A stretch of 64,000 bases of DNA from Adineta vaga (lineage: Eukaryota; Rotifera): the NCBI GenBank assembly GCA_021613535.1, contig CP075496.1:8618001-8682000 (forward strand), read 5' to 3'. Positions 54,387-64,000 of the stretch are shown here, piece by piece (the first letter of the stretch is position 1; every line of letters starts with the position of its first letter). A model generated the notes under the pieces. The model was given only the letters and a program-made list of their open reading frames with translations. It ran no database searches and had not been told where the DNA came from. The position numbers and the translations under genes were made by a program.

Positions 54387-55289
54387 TGATGTTGAATCGT
54401 TTTTTGAAGTTCAACAGAGTATCTATGTAATTATCATCTAACTGCCGGAGGATTTTTTTTCTTTACAGGAAGACAACTAATTCTCTTTTTTTTTCTCGGT
54501 CAGAAAAAGAAAAAAAAAGATGAAGGTGTTTCTTTTCATAAGTAAATCCATTCGATGACATTCTTAGAAAAATAAGATTATCTCGAAATAAGCTGCTATT
54601 CAATAGTAGGGATATATTTTATATAAAAAAAGAAATCTATGTCATCTGGTGTATATGTAAATTTATTTCATATGAAAATAGTTTGAATACGAAATGAACT
54701 TATATTAAATAAGAAGGAGAAAAACAATTGAACTAAAGAATATGAGTAAGATTTGTCAAGGTTAGTAGTTTTAATGATAATGAAAAGATTTACGGTTGGT
54801 TTACATTATATGTAATTTCATTCGCATTAGCATAGATAGTTCGGTGTAATATCTACTGAGTAATTACCTATCTTGTTTTTCACTCAATTTTTATAAAATA
54901 CACAGTCTGTGAAAAAGAAGATGTTCTGTGATTAATTCGATAAGAAATACATTATTTAGAAATTATTACACATTGCTTTTTAATTTAATAATTATATCTA
55001 CATTTTTAGAACTGTAATTATTAGTTCTATTCCTATGAAACTATAGAAACAAATAATAAGTCAATAATTACCATGTATTATTTTTTTGTTCTTATTGAAC
55101 ATCGTTTACTTTTGATAAACATTAGACAGTTATAACATGCTGTGAGCAATGTTAATTTATTTATAAATAGTAATGAGTGTATTGAATTTATTCAAACTCT
55201 TCATGCTCCCCCTTAGCCAACATATTGTACTTTGTATACATTACATGGTCCAAATTGATTCATTGTTTATATTTTGTACTGATGATTGA
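54387..55289. other. Intergenic, nothing recognised
   Basis: About 900 bp of AT-rich spacer between the ART-TPR gene and a related pseudogene. A poly-T/poly-A near-inverted repeat lies at 54484-54522. No gene was seen. Confidence 0.5.
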
Positions 55290-56390
55290 CTTGAAATAAA
55301 AGGTATTTGTGAGGTACTCGAAGCACCAGTTCGTTTAGTGGAACATAATATTACGCCAACAAACTTTGCATCATCTGAAAATCAATTAGATCAACTTGAT
55401 TCATCTTTTATGTATACTCAAATAATCAAAGAAATATTCTCACACAGATGATGGGATACTTTATCAGAGATCTGCATAAGCATATCGCTCATTTATATAT
55501 GAAAAATTTGTGAATGCATTTTTCAATAAAAATTTTCAAGTCTACCGTGGACAAGATTTACCGAATATTGATTTTGAAGAATTGAAAAATAATCAAGGTG
55601 GTCTACTGTCATTCAATAATTTCTTATCAACCAGTCACAATCAACCATATTATTTGCATCGGTTAACAACGTAAGTACTTAGTAAAAAGAAAAAAAAAAT
55701 TCTATTTTTCTTGCATTCAGTATTTCGTATTAATGGTATTCAAATAATGCCTGAAAACGAACATCTCTACAAAGTCTATTTAACACTAACCGACGATGAT
55801 AATCCTGAGTTACAGAATTTGACTCATTTTATTCGATAAGAAAGTCATTCAGATAAAGAAGGATGATATAGATTAGGTGAAATTTTATTGAATTCATAAG
55901 AAATCGTTGACTTTTTATCAACAAATGACATCTTTCAATCATCTTGATCTAGGTAGTACATATGATCGTATGGTTTCTATACAAAAGCACTCTTAGCTCA
56001 TCACCTCTGAATCATTCTGCTTTAGAAAAAAACTCTCAACAATACTACTGCTCTAATTAGTATATTATAACATGAGCGATTATGTTAATTCACTTGTATA
56101 TTTTGAAAAAGCGATTACAATTCTACAACAATCTCTTCCTTCGAATCCTTCAGACATGGCAGGTTTATATTTTAATTTTGGGTTCGCAATCACTTTGTCG
56201 TTATCATTCGGATGTAGTTCTTTCCAATTACTAGACTGCTTATATGTATGGCAAAGTACATGAGGTATTTAAGAGCTCGAATATTTCTTGAACATGCCAT
56301 AGAAATTGCAAAACATTCATTATCAGCAAATTATTCAACTTTTCAGGATTCAAGAGCATATCTAAAATATATAGACGATCATTATTTGCA
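55290..56390 (+). pseudogene. Decayed ART-TPR pseudogene
   Basis: Scattered open pieces match the ART-TPR architecture in order. An ART Arg strand (QVYRGQDLP, ~55540) is followed by the Ser strand (LLSFNNFLSTS, ~55605), then a break. FRINGIQIMPEN (~55735) follows with stops after it. TPR-like remnants come next (MGFYTKAL-type near 55970, then SDYVNSLVYFEKAITILQQSL at 56072-56160, and VFKSSNIS further on). Stops and frame changes occur throughout, and the ExE strand is missing. It is on the opposite strand to the intact gene at 51609-54386. Not expected to be functional. Confidence 0.78.
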
Positions 56391-56587
56391 TTGATGACTT
56401 CTTTTCAAATAGGAATAGAATCTTTCAGTCAGTTATGTTTTTTGACGATGAAAACAGATTTTTCATTTATCTACTGAAGTTTCTCAATCATGCGTAAGAA
56501 AAACGAAGCAGAATACAATAAAACGGAACTTTTCGATTGTTTTAGAAGAGTCTTATGGACAAACAGATGAGAAGTAAATGAACGAAG

Positions 56588-57322
56588 TCAATCACTGATA
56601 TTCGGTTCCAAAATCAACATTTTATCAGAATTAGAAAGAATAATCGTATATTTATTTAATAATTCAGTTCCAATAATTCCTTTCGTTTGACCCATCTCTA
56701 ATAGTATATTAATAGACGATGGTAATGAGCCAAATGTCAATGTTTCCGTATTTCCATTCATAATAACTTCGATTTTATAAACATTGGTTTTGTAGATACC
56801 TATCGTAGGATAGAAATCTTCCATTTCACCAACTGAAGTACCAACAAGGAGATCATCACTTAGATATGATAGTTTAGCACCAGTATCGAAAATGATACGT
56901 TGATCTACCTGACCAACATTCAACTTAATAATCGGAATAGTCATTATTGTATCAATTATTGGCAGTTTAATAGCTAGTTCAGTATAAGGAATCGATGTAT
57001 CAGAAAAATGAATATCATTTTGAGTAAATTGAATATCGAAATGTTTAAGAATATCCATACCAATCAATCCATCAAATTTTAATCCGCTGAGTGAACAAAG
57101 CGTGTCAATCGTAGTCCCTGGGCCATCATCTCTGATTGGAAAATTCTTTCCATTAATATAGATATTTGTTTTATGTCCAAATGATTTTGGAGAACCAGTA
57201 TCAATGAGATAATCGAACTGATCAATACTAGCAATGATATGACCTTGTAAAAATTGGATAGGATATGTACTCATCCTGTATAGGTTTTGCCGTCTTATTT
57301 TGTAATTTCGATTTTTGCACAT
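56588..57322 (-). CDS. Small two-lobed aspartic protease-like protein (two DTG motifs)
   Basis: An open frame from 57322; the start MSTYPIQFLQGH (57274, 228 aa) is preferred because the first 16 residues are Arg/Asn-rich and unlike the rest. Lobe 1: DYLIDTGSPKSF (Asp25) and, 45 residues later, GLIGMDILKHFDI. Lobe 2: RIIFDTGAKLSYL (Asp130) and GIIGTELLNKYTIIL. This hydrophobic-DTG plus hydrophobic-GxD/E pattern, repeated twice ~105 residues apart, is the layout of aspartic proteases. At ~230 residues it is much smaller than pepsin, as if two retropepsin-like domains were fused. It has no signal peptide, and no retroelement genes are adjacent. It resembles bacterial aspartyl-protease-family proteins; origin by transfer is possible but untested. 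Confidence 0.75.
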   Translation of the reverse strand: MCKNRNYKIRRQNLYRMSTYPIQFLQGHIIASIDQFDYLIDTGSPKSFGHKTNIYINGKNFPIRDDGPGTTIDTLCSLSGLKFDGLIGMDILKHFDIQFTQNDIHFSDTSIPYTELAIKLPIIDTIMTIPIIKLNVGQVDQRIIFDTGAKLSYLSDDLLVGTSVGEMEDFYPTIGIYKTNVYKIEVIMNGNTETLTFGSLPSSINILLEMGQTKGIIGTELLNKYTIILSNSDKMLILEPNISD

Positions 57323-57636
57323 ACAGCGACAAATATATGTTGTGAAATATATATGTGCATTTTTATTATTCTTACGAAATTTCTTTTATGAGTCATGTGG
57401 TTGCAATGTATACCTACCGAGTCTACCGATTCTATAAAGTTTAATTTAAAATATTATCGATGTTCAGATGTCGTTGATATATGAATATGTATGCATCTGT
57501 TTATCGATACTTTCAAGGTTTATGAAAAGAAAAAGTATTCATCTTTACACGTTTGTATTTGTTAAATTTCAAGGTTAAAAAATTCTTGTACAATTTTTTT
57601 ATAAAAAAGAATATACAATTGTGCCACTGTCTAACT
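57323..57636. other. Intergenic, nothing recognised
   Basis: Promoter of the protease gene and 3' flank of the sugar transporter. No gene was seen. Confidence 0.5.
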
Positions 57637-59839
57637 TTACCAAAATGCTTGAATCTGAGAGAGTTTTTTACATTTTGTTTCAGGCATCTAAAATAAAGAT
57701 AGAAAGTCTATTAGAATACTATTGAAAATAATAAGAAATATATTTACTTTATACCACAAAAGAATAAAAGCTAATAAGCAGCAAACACAAAAAATAAGAA
57801 ACACATAACCATGAAAAATGGATTTTAATATTGGAAAGAAAACTGTAACTACTACATAAATCAAATATATACTTGAATCTTTATTCTATAATCAAGAAAA
57901 TGAATATACACTTACATGTATTACATAGCCAACTAGCAAACATCGATGCTGAAAGTGCTATTGGTCGCATATCAATTGAGAAGACTTCATTTGGATAAAC
58001 GTAAGGTATAGGTCCAAGTCCCACAGCAAATATAGCAATAAAGATTAACATAAATACTAAAGCCGCTATTGCTAAAATAGTCTCTTTGCTAAATAATTTA
58101 CAGAATAGAAAGAAAAAAGAAAGCATACATGTATGTGTTTCGACAAAGATACAAAGTAGAATCATAATGAATGCGATCATACCAAGTGAGCAAAGAATTA
58201 ATAAACGACGACCAAATGATTCAACTAATTTAACAGCTGCAGTAGTAGCCACCAAATTGATTAAACCAGTTGAGATTACACTCCAATAGAATCTATCTTC
58301 TACAAAACCAAGTGTCGATAACGTTTCACTTGAATAGAAAAATACCTATGTAGTAAATTAATGAATAGCAATGATTAATTTCTTTTCGTTCTAATCAATC
58401 CTTACAGTATTGATACCAGACAATTGTTGAATGGCATTCAAAGCTATACTTGTTAATAATGGCCAACGAAAACGTGTTGATGTACACATAGTATATATCG
58501 ATAATTCTGTGTTACAACAGTAGCTTCTTGTCGTTCGATTTCATCAAGTTCAGCTTCAATTAGATTACTTTTTCGAAGAAGACGAAGTGACGCTGCGGCT
58601 TCATTTCGTTCACGTTCTTGAACAAGCCATCGTGGACTTTCAGGTAATGTCCAAATAAGAAAACATCCGGCCAATGAAAATAAACCAGCCCATGACATAC
58701 CCCAATTCCATTTACTAGACATTATATGAATATAATTATACCATTAGATCTTGAAAACTAATCACTTACTCATGCTGACCAAGAAGCCATGGTATTCCAA
58801 TAATTTGTCCGACGAGTACACCAATAACTATAAACAATTGATGAAATGTTACAATCTTACCGCGCATAGTTCTTGGACTGATATCCATTAGATAGATTGT
58901 TGATACTACACAACACATACCTAGATCATCCATAAAGTATCAGTAGATATTGTCTTGAAAATGAAAAAGCATTTTTCAAAATTCTATTTGTATATATTTA
59001 CCAGCAGAAAATCCAGAGAGAAAACGTGATATATAAAGAAGACCAATAGCAATCTCTTTATTTTCGAATGTTTTTATAATCGTTCTTCTATCAGGATCAT
59101 TTGTATATCCATAATAAATATACAATGGAATAATCATAAGAATAGATGCTAACAATTGGATGATCATGCTGGCAAATATAGCATTTCTTCTATAAATCAA
59201 TTGAAGAGTTATCAATTTATTTACAAAAGCAAATGTCTTCAATCTATTTATACCTTGTTAAAAATATATACCAATATTTTGCCGTCATACCTCCAACAGT
59301 ACCACCAAGAACAAAACAAACTGTATGGATCGCATCGATAAACTGTTGCCAAACTTGCTCTTTCACTGGTATCATTGGCAAATAATAATAACCATAAGTC
59401 TTATTGAAACGTGAAATATTCTTATAATCACAATTCCACCATACTCGTGCAATCCATTGTGCTGTATCATCACTTTTTTGACACGGAAATGGATATCCTC
59501 TTGTCCATGGAATAATAAACTTAAAGAATTCATTCTATTATCAATAAAAACCAACTATGAAACATTTAAACTAACCGAATTATATACATTAGGTCCTCCA
59601 ATATTAACACCCATAACAAAACTTGTTGATAAGGTCACAATCAGTACTGCCCATATTAATGATGATGTCCATTTCTTCAATAAAAAAAACATGATTTAAA
59701 ATCAATATTTATTTCGTATAGTTCTGTAACAAACTTGCTGATCGTTAAAGAATTGAATATTATCAGGAACTGTTCCAAGATGTATTGTCAATGTTCGTAT
59801 TTGACTATCCGGTATACCAATAGTTGATGGATTTGACAT
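57637..59839 (-). CDS. GLUT-type (SLC2A-like) MFS sugar transporter, ~9 exons
   Basis: TM1 is WTSSLIWAVLIVTLSTSF. A glycosylatable loop with paired Cys (YPFPCQKSDD, WWNCDY) follows. Then come LSGFSAGMCCVVSTIYLMDISPRTMRGK (exon junction inside), PESPRWLVQERE, LNAIQQLSGINT (the QQLSGIN sugar-site motif), VESFGRRLL, GLGPIPYVYPNEVF, MRPIALSASMFASWLCN and a final PETKCKKLSQIQAFW ending at 57637. These are the diagnostic GLUT motifs. TM12 is encoded by a separate exon (TVFFPILKSIFHGYVFLIF). The N-terminus is best read from MSNPSTIGIPDS (59839), spliced after ..NDQQ to KWTSS. A more distant first exon (MSSLEKSLVDEHADTF at 60726-60669) would also join in frame across an ~815-bp intron. Function: facilitated hexose transport. 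Confidence 0.87.
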
Positions 59840-60989
59840 TTTTCGTATAAATTCTGATAACTAATTAAATAGAAGGATTTAACAAAAATGAAGATTTTTC
59901 AAGTATGAAATAAGTGTTATAAATTAACATAAAAATAAAATATTCTATAAATAAATACTCTTCATATTCTTTCCTAAGTAACCTACAAATATTCTAAAGA
60001 GTTTTTCTAATTTTTATTCCAAGTTAAAGTGCTACTTAGCAATTAGAGCAGTCGACTATCAAACAGACAAAACTTTCTTTTCCGGACTAGCCTATAAAAT
60101 TAATTTTAATGTTATTAAAAGAGAAAAAACATTGCAACATATCCTTCGGCACGCCCCTCACGATTTTGTTCTAGTTATCAACTCTTTCATTATTGTTAGA
60201 TATGCGACACATTTTTCAATTCAATTAAAACTACTTCAAAAGACCAAAGCTATGAAATCGTAGAAGAATTTATCATGCAAAGAAAAAATTCTAAGGCAGA
60301 ATTATCACGGCAGTAGCTCTAACGAATCTTGTATTATATTACCAGAATAGAACTATATTCATTAAGACGCCTATTTTTCTCCAACTAATTCTAAAAGATA
60401 ATCTTGTATGATAGGTTGCTTGTACCTAGATATACTTATGAAGTGAACTAGTGAGTTTTCTAACGTGTATGGAAGTAAATTATTATCACAATTATATTTT
60501 CTTGATGGATATCAAAATTAACGACGTTTTCCTAAAGTATTATATTATAATCTTTTTTTACACGTGATTAATTGTCATATCTTTGATTATTTAATCGAAT
60601 ATCACGCGAAGATTGTAGGAATTGTTAAAATAGAAGAATACTTTATCAAGAATCTGTTCGTAATTTACCTGTATGTCTGAAGGTGTCTGCATGTTCATCA
60701 ACAAGTGATTTTTCCAATGAACTCATTCTAATATCCTCTTCCACACCCACACTGACGTGTTTGAAATTCGATCTTTTGTTCTACTTTACTACTCTCTGAG
60801 ATGATGACAAAGGATCGGAAAAGAACACAAAGCAAGAAATGTCTATATCAACACAACTAAGAAAGTAATTATCTTATACTATAGTCGACTTCTTTCTTCA
60901 ATTGATCAATGAACATTTCTTTCAAAAAATAGATATTGCTTGATTACAATCAAATTTTTATATACAGAAAAAGAAACAGACATAATAAA
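59840..60989. other. Intergenic or long first intron of the sugar transporter
   Basis: About 1.1 kb without a clear gene. A short exon candidate (60726-60669, MSSLEKSLVDEHADTFRHT) ends in a GTAAAT donor whose phase fits an acceptor at ~59854. If it is used, 59854-60668 is an intron. The rest has no recognised feature. Confidence 0.45.
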
Positions 60990-62973
60990 TTAAACAAAAT
61001 CGCCTGGATATTCAGCACGTAATTCATTATTCGGTATAAATCTTGCATTACTCATATCTAGTCGTTCAAATTGTTTACCAATACTATCAGCTGTACATAA
61101 TCTTCGTAAAATAGCACATTTATTTTCTTCATTTTCAATCGAAGTAAACGCAAGTGTATCAATATTATCTTCAGCAACATATCGTCGAGATGAATCATCT
61201 GCTAGAATATGATAAAATGGTTGTGATGCACCTCTTGTTAAACTTGATATACCCATACGAATTTGCCAGACAGGTGATGCCATACAAGTTAAATCCCATC
61301 CACAAATAACACCCCAATAATTATATTGGATATGTTGAAATATTTGTCCGATGAAATATTTCGGTAATGAATCTTCTCGTCGTTTTTCTTCAATTACAGA
61401 AGGATTTGCATCTTGATCTTGTATTTGTTGACGTTCATCTGGATTTGAGCTGAACGGAGAAGAGAGTATATCAAATAGATGTATATCCATAGGAAAATGT
61501 TCTTTTAAAACATGCATCATGGAATCAAAAGTAAAAGGTAATGCACCAGCACCTAATATTTTAAGGACACATACAGCACCATATAAACCATATGAATTCA
61601 ATGATGATGTTGGATATTGTGTGATACTATTGATCATATTTCTTGCTGATCGACTAATTAAAATCGTTATTGATGTAATTGGTAATGGATGTTGTAAAGG
61701 TTCATCGAGAAAATCACCTAAACGCTGATTAATTTCATCGAGAGTCATTATTTTATCTAGGAAGACAAAGAGAATCAAAGTAAGAAGATTTGTTTATAAT
61801 CTGATTTACTTTCAAAAACGCTGATTATCAATGGTAAGGAAGTATCATTCGATGTCGATGATTCATGAACTTGTGCCATAACTTCACCAGGAAAACCAAG
61901 CGGTCGAGCAATTAAATTGCATTCTTCGGCCAATGCACAAAAAATTGAAACAAGCGTTAATGGAATTGTAGGTTTTCCATGAAATGCTGAGAAAATAAAC
62001 GAATTATTTATGTCATAATATTCTGTAGTACCATCTGCAGGAAGAAAATGTTCATTTTTCATTGTAGTTAAAATCAATTGACATTTTTCATGTAAAGTTA
62101 ATGTTAAAAATATTGGGTCATCAAGAAGTTGTTTACCGATTGTATGAAGACGTGCTAATTGAAGAAGAATACCATGTGGATGAAAACATTGAATAATTGA
62201 TAGAGCATTCAGTAATGCTTTTCCTTCTGTACTAATATCTTCTTGAGTTTTCATATCCTGAAGAAGAGCTAAGCCAGTTTGTCGAGATATCAATCGAGCT
62301 ATTTCTAATGAATAATATTCACGAGTAAGATTACGTGAATCAAGTGGAATTGATTTGGAAGCATCCATAGAAGGTGGAAAATAATGTTTGAACACATCAA
62401 AACCTAACAGGCCGTATGTTGACGAGATCAGATTAGCATTATGAATTCCTAAATAATATGAAAATACAGATTGTATGCAATTTCACTTGGTATCACATAG
62501 AAATTCATATGAAACTTACGATTTTTTCGAGTAGACATAATTTCATTCAGAAGAACTCGAATATGTTTATCTTGAAGTGATCTTTGTATGAAATATTTTT
62601 GCCATGTATAACCATCAGGTAGTTCAGGAGATTTCTGTGCGGCAAACAATAAATAATTTTCATTGGAATATGAAATGCTTCGAACTGAATAGGTGTACCT
62701 GAAAGAAACAAATATGATTCTATAACTATTCTGATATATGATAGATTGTAACATTTTGCGAAGTAAATTCTTTAGAATTCTCCCATTCTCATTTTCCTAG
62801 TGTACAACATTCATATACCGTTCTAGATAATACTGTTGCCATATTTTATCATCACGAACAATTACATTCAATCTACGGCATGTTTGAGCTAGAGCAGATG
62901 CTGCTTCTGGAGAAAGATGTGCAAGAATATATCTGAATAGTTCTGGCGGAAGAGCATCCAATGAGCAAGACAT
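60990..62973 (-). CDS. FBXO21: FBXO21 homologue: F-box, SirB1/transglutaminase-like and YccV (hemimethylated-DNA-binding-like) domains
   Basis: Start MSCSLDALPPELFRYIL at 62973: LPPEL..ILxxLSPEAAxxLAQTCRRLN is an F-box that would bind SKP1 in an SCF ubiquitin ligase. Exon 2 gives YTYSVRSISYSNENYLLF. The middle (62440-61500) has the FBXO21-type central region (ISRQTGLALLQDMK, LTLVSIFCALAEECNLIARPLGFPGEVMAQVH, matching the SirB1/transglutaminase-like core). The C-terminal ~100 residues (PKYFIGQIFQHIQYNYWGVICGWDL..FYHILADDSSRRYVAEDN) are a YccV/HspQ-like domain. Four exons join in frame, including ..SVFEN-KIMTLDEIN across a 55-bp intron near 61760-61814. The total, ~590 aa, is close to human FBXO21 (628 aa). 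It is expected to select substrates for ubiquitination. Confidence 0.9.
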
Positions 62974-64000
62974 TGTGAATATCGATATTTTATCGATAAA
63001 ATGACATATATAAAATATAAAAGTAAAATATCAGATTATATTAACTAATAGAATCATAAAAAAGAGTACAATACTGTTCAGACTCTTTTCATATTAATTG
63101 TATGAGTATGAATTCTTCTTCCAAAAAAGAAACATCGATTCTCTTCTTCTTAATCTTAAGTTCTGTTATAACAGCTGATAGTATAGCCATTAAAGGAATG
63201 AATGTGCCTCTACAAAATTTCTGACTAAAATGATAGTAAAATATGAAAAGTTTTATTATTACTCAAAAACTTTAGTGTACTGTTCATAGGAGATATGCGC
63301 ATATTAATAGACAAATGTAATTATGGGTGATGATTTGAGGATATAGATACGTTTGTTTTTGACATGTAGTATACACTGATGCACCTAACTAGTGACGCGA
63401 TGTAGATAGCATTATTCAGCACTATATTGACTGGAACAATGCACTTTTACATGAGAAAGTTGTGTGTTTATATTATCTCATAGAACGAATGATGAACGTT
63501 GATTTAATGAAGGCAATATAACATCATGAAAAAAATGATTATTTGATGTACTTGTAAACACTTGCTCTTCATCATTCTGTTTGATTAACGTAGGCATCAA
63601 TTCAAGAGATCCATTTGATTAGATCATATAATTATAATCTAAAACATAACAATCAATTCCACAATTTATCTATAGAGTTAATAATCGACCTTTTCGAGTA
63701 GTATTATAGGGACTTAGTAAAAAAAAATTTACAATCCGTACACTTAACGAAGTATATTGTTGTGAAAAGAATAGTTTCCAATAAATAAAGAAGCATTTGA
63801 ATGATTATCAAGATGATTAGCAAAGTTCAATAGTTCACTTTTATTTTCATCACTACATAGAAGGAATAAGACGTCATGATTTACCCAACCTACATCATAA
63901 CTACCAGACAGCATAAATAAGCTCCCATTTCATTAGATCGATTTAGTCACGCTGCTGCAGGAAATGGTATCTATTTATAATATTTTCTACCTCAAAACTA
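62974..64000. other. Intergenic to window end, nothing recognised
   Basis: Upstream of the FBXO21 homologue. AT-rich, with no open frame, repeat or RNA gene that I can support. Confidence 0.55.

Noticed and set aside
54484-54522. Poly-T/poly-A near-inverted repeat as a transposon terminal repeat
   Set aside because: Homopolymer-driven, no partner repeat or target-site duplication found.
56588-57322. The DTG protein as part of a retrotransposon gag-pol
   Set aside because: No reverse transcriptase, integrase, LTR or gag-like sequence next to it, and it carries two DTG lobes rather than one.
60040-60110. tRNA-like D-arm sequence (TTAGCAATTAGAGCAG)
   Set aside because: No matching T-arm or acceptor stem could be formed.

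Overview
The window is nuclear DNA from an invertebrate animal, most likely a bdelloid rotifer (Rotaria/Adineta type). The sequence is AT-rich (about 30% GC by eye). Genes are compact and most introns are 50-65 bp with GT...AG ends. Families typical of bdelloids recur: intron-poor rhodopsin-like GPCRs in local clusters, ADP-ribosyltransferase (ART) domains fused to TPRs or LRRs, ankyrin/TRP channels, and enzymes that look non-animal. Assignment rests on family content and intron style; no marker gene was compared.

Layout. 0-0.85 kb: C-terminal part of an NmrA-like reductase gene (frameshifted). 1.0-2.4 kb: a small membrane protein and a coiled-coil protein. 2.6-6.6 kb: TRPA-like channel 1. 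6.9-13.8 kb: a 4-TM protein, three single-exon GPCRs and one GPCR pseudogene. 14.1-18.0 kb: a DUF-type protein, a GT13-like glycosyltransferase and a small Cys-rich secreted protein. 18.8-28.4 kb: five consecutive plus-strand genes: ART-LRR, tandem-CCCH finger, coiled-coil/MLLE, single-pass membrane protein with a NEURL4-type/PARP-fold tail, and ARM-TIR-SAM. 28.7-32.8 kb: a tiny Gly/Pro-rich gene and TRPA-like channel 2. 33.4-38.3 kb: two GPCR genes and two or three GPCR pseudogenes. 38.7-40.5 kb: a NOX2-type NADPH oxidase. 40.9-43.9 kb: two tandem polytopic membrane paralogues flanking a G-quadruplex/telomere-like tract and a TACTGATCA motif array. 44.5-51.3 kb: a GH43-like secreted protein, UbiB/ABC1 kinase-like protein, AGTRAP homologue, CxCxCC-repeat surface protein and a single-pass membrane protein. 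51.6-56.4 kb: an intact ART-TPR gene ending in a CaaX box, and a decayed relative on the other strand. 56.6-63.0 kb: a small two-DTG aspartic protease, a GLUT-type sugar transporter and an FBXO21 homologue.

Functionally the window mixes housekeeping genes (FBXO21, AGTRAP, UbiB-like, GLUT, NOX) with sensory genes (TRPA, GPCR) and a stretch rich in NAD+/ADP-ribose and RNA-binding domains that resembles innate-immune gene content. Five genes (NmrA-like, ART-LRR, ARM-TIR-SAM, one tandem membrane paralogue and possibly the NEURL4-tail gene) have single-base frame breaks inside otherwise well-kept reading frames. These are either assembly indels or recent loss. No tRNA, rRNA, CRISPR array or intact transposon was seen.
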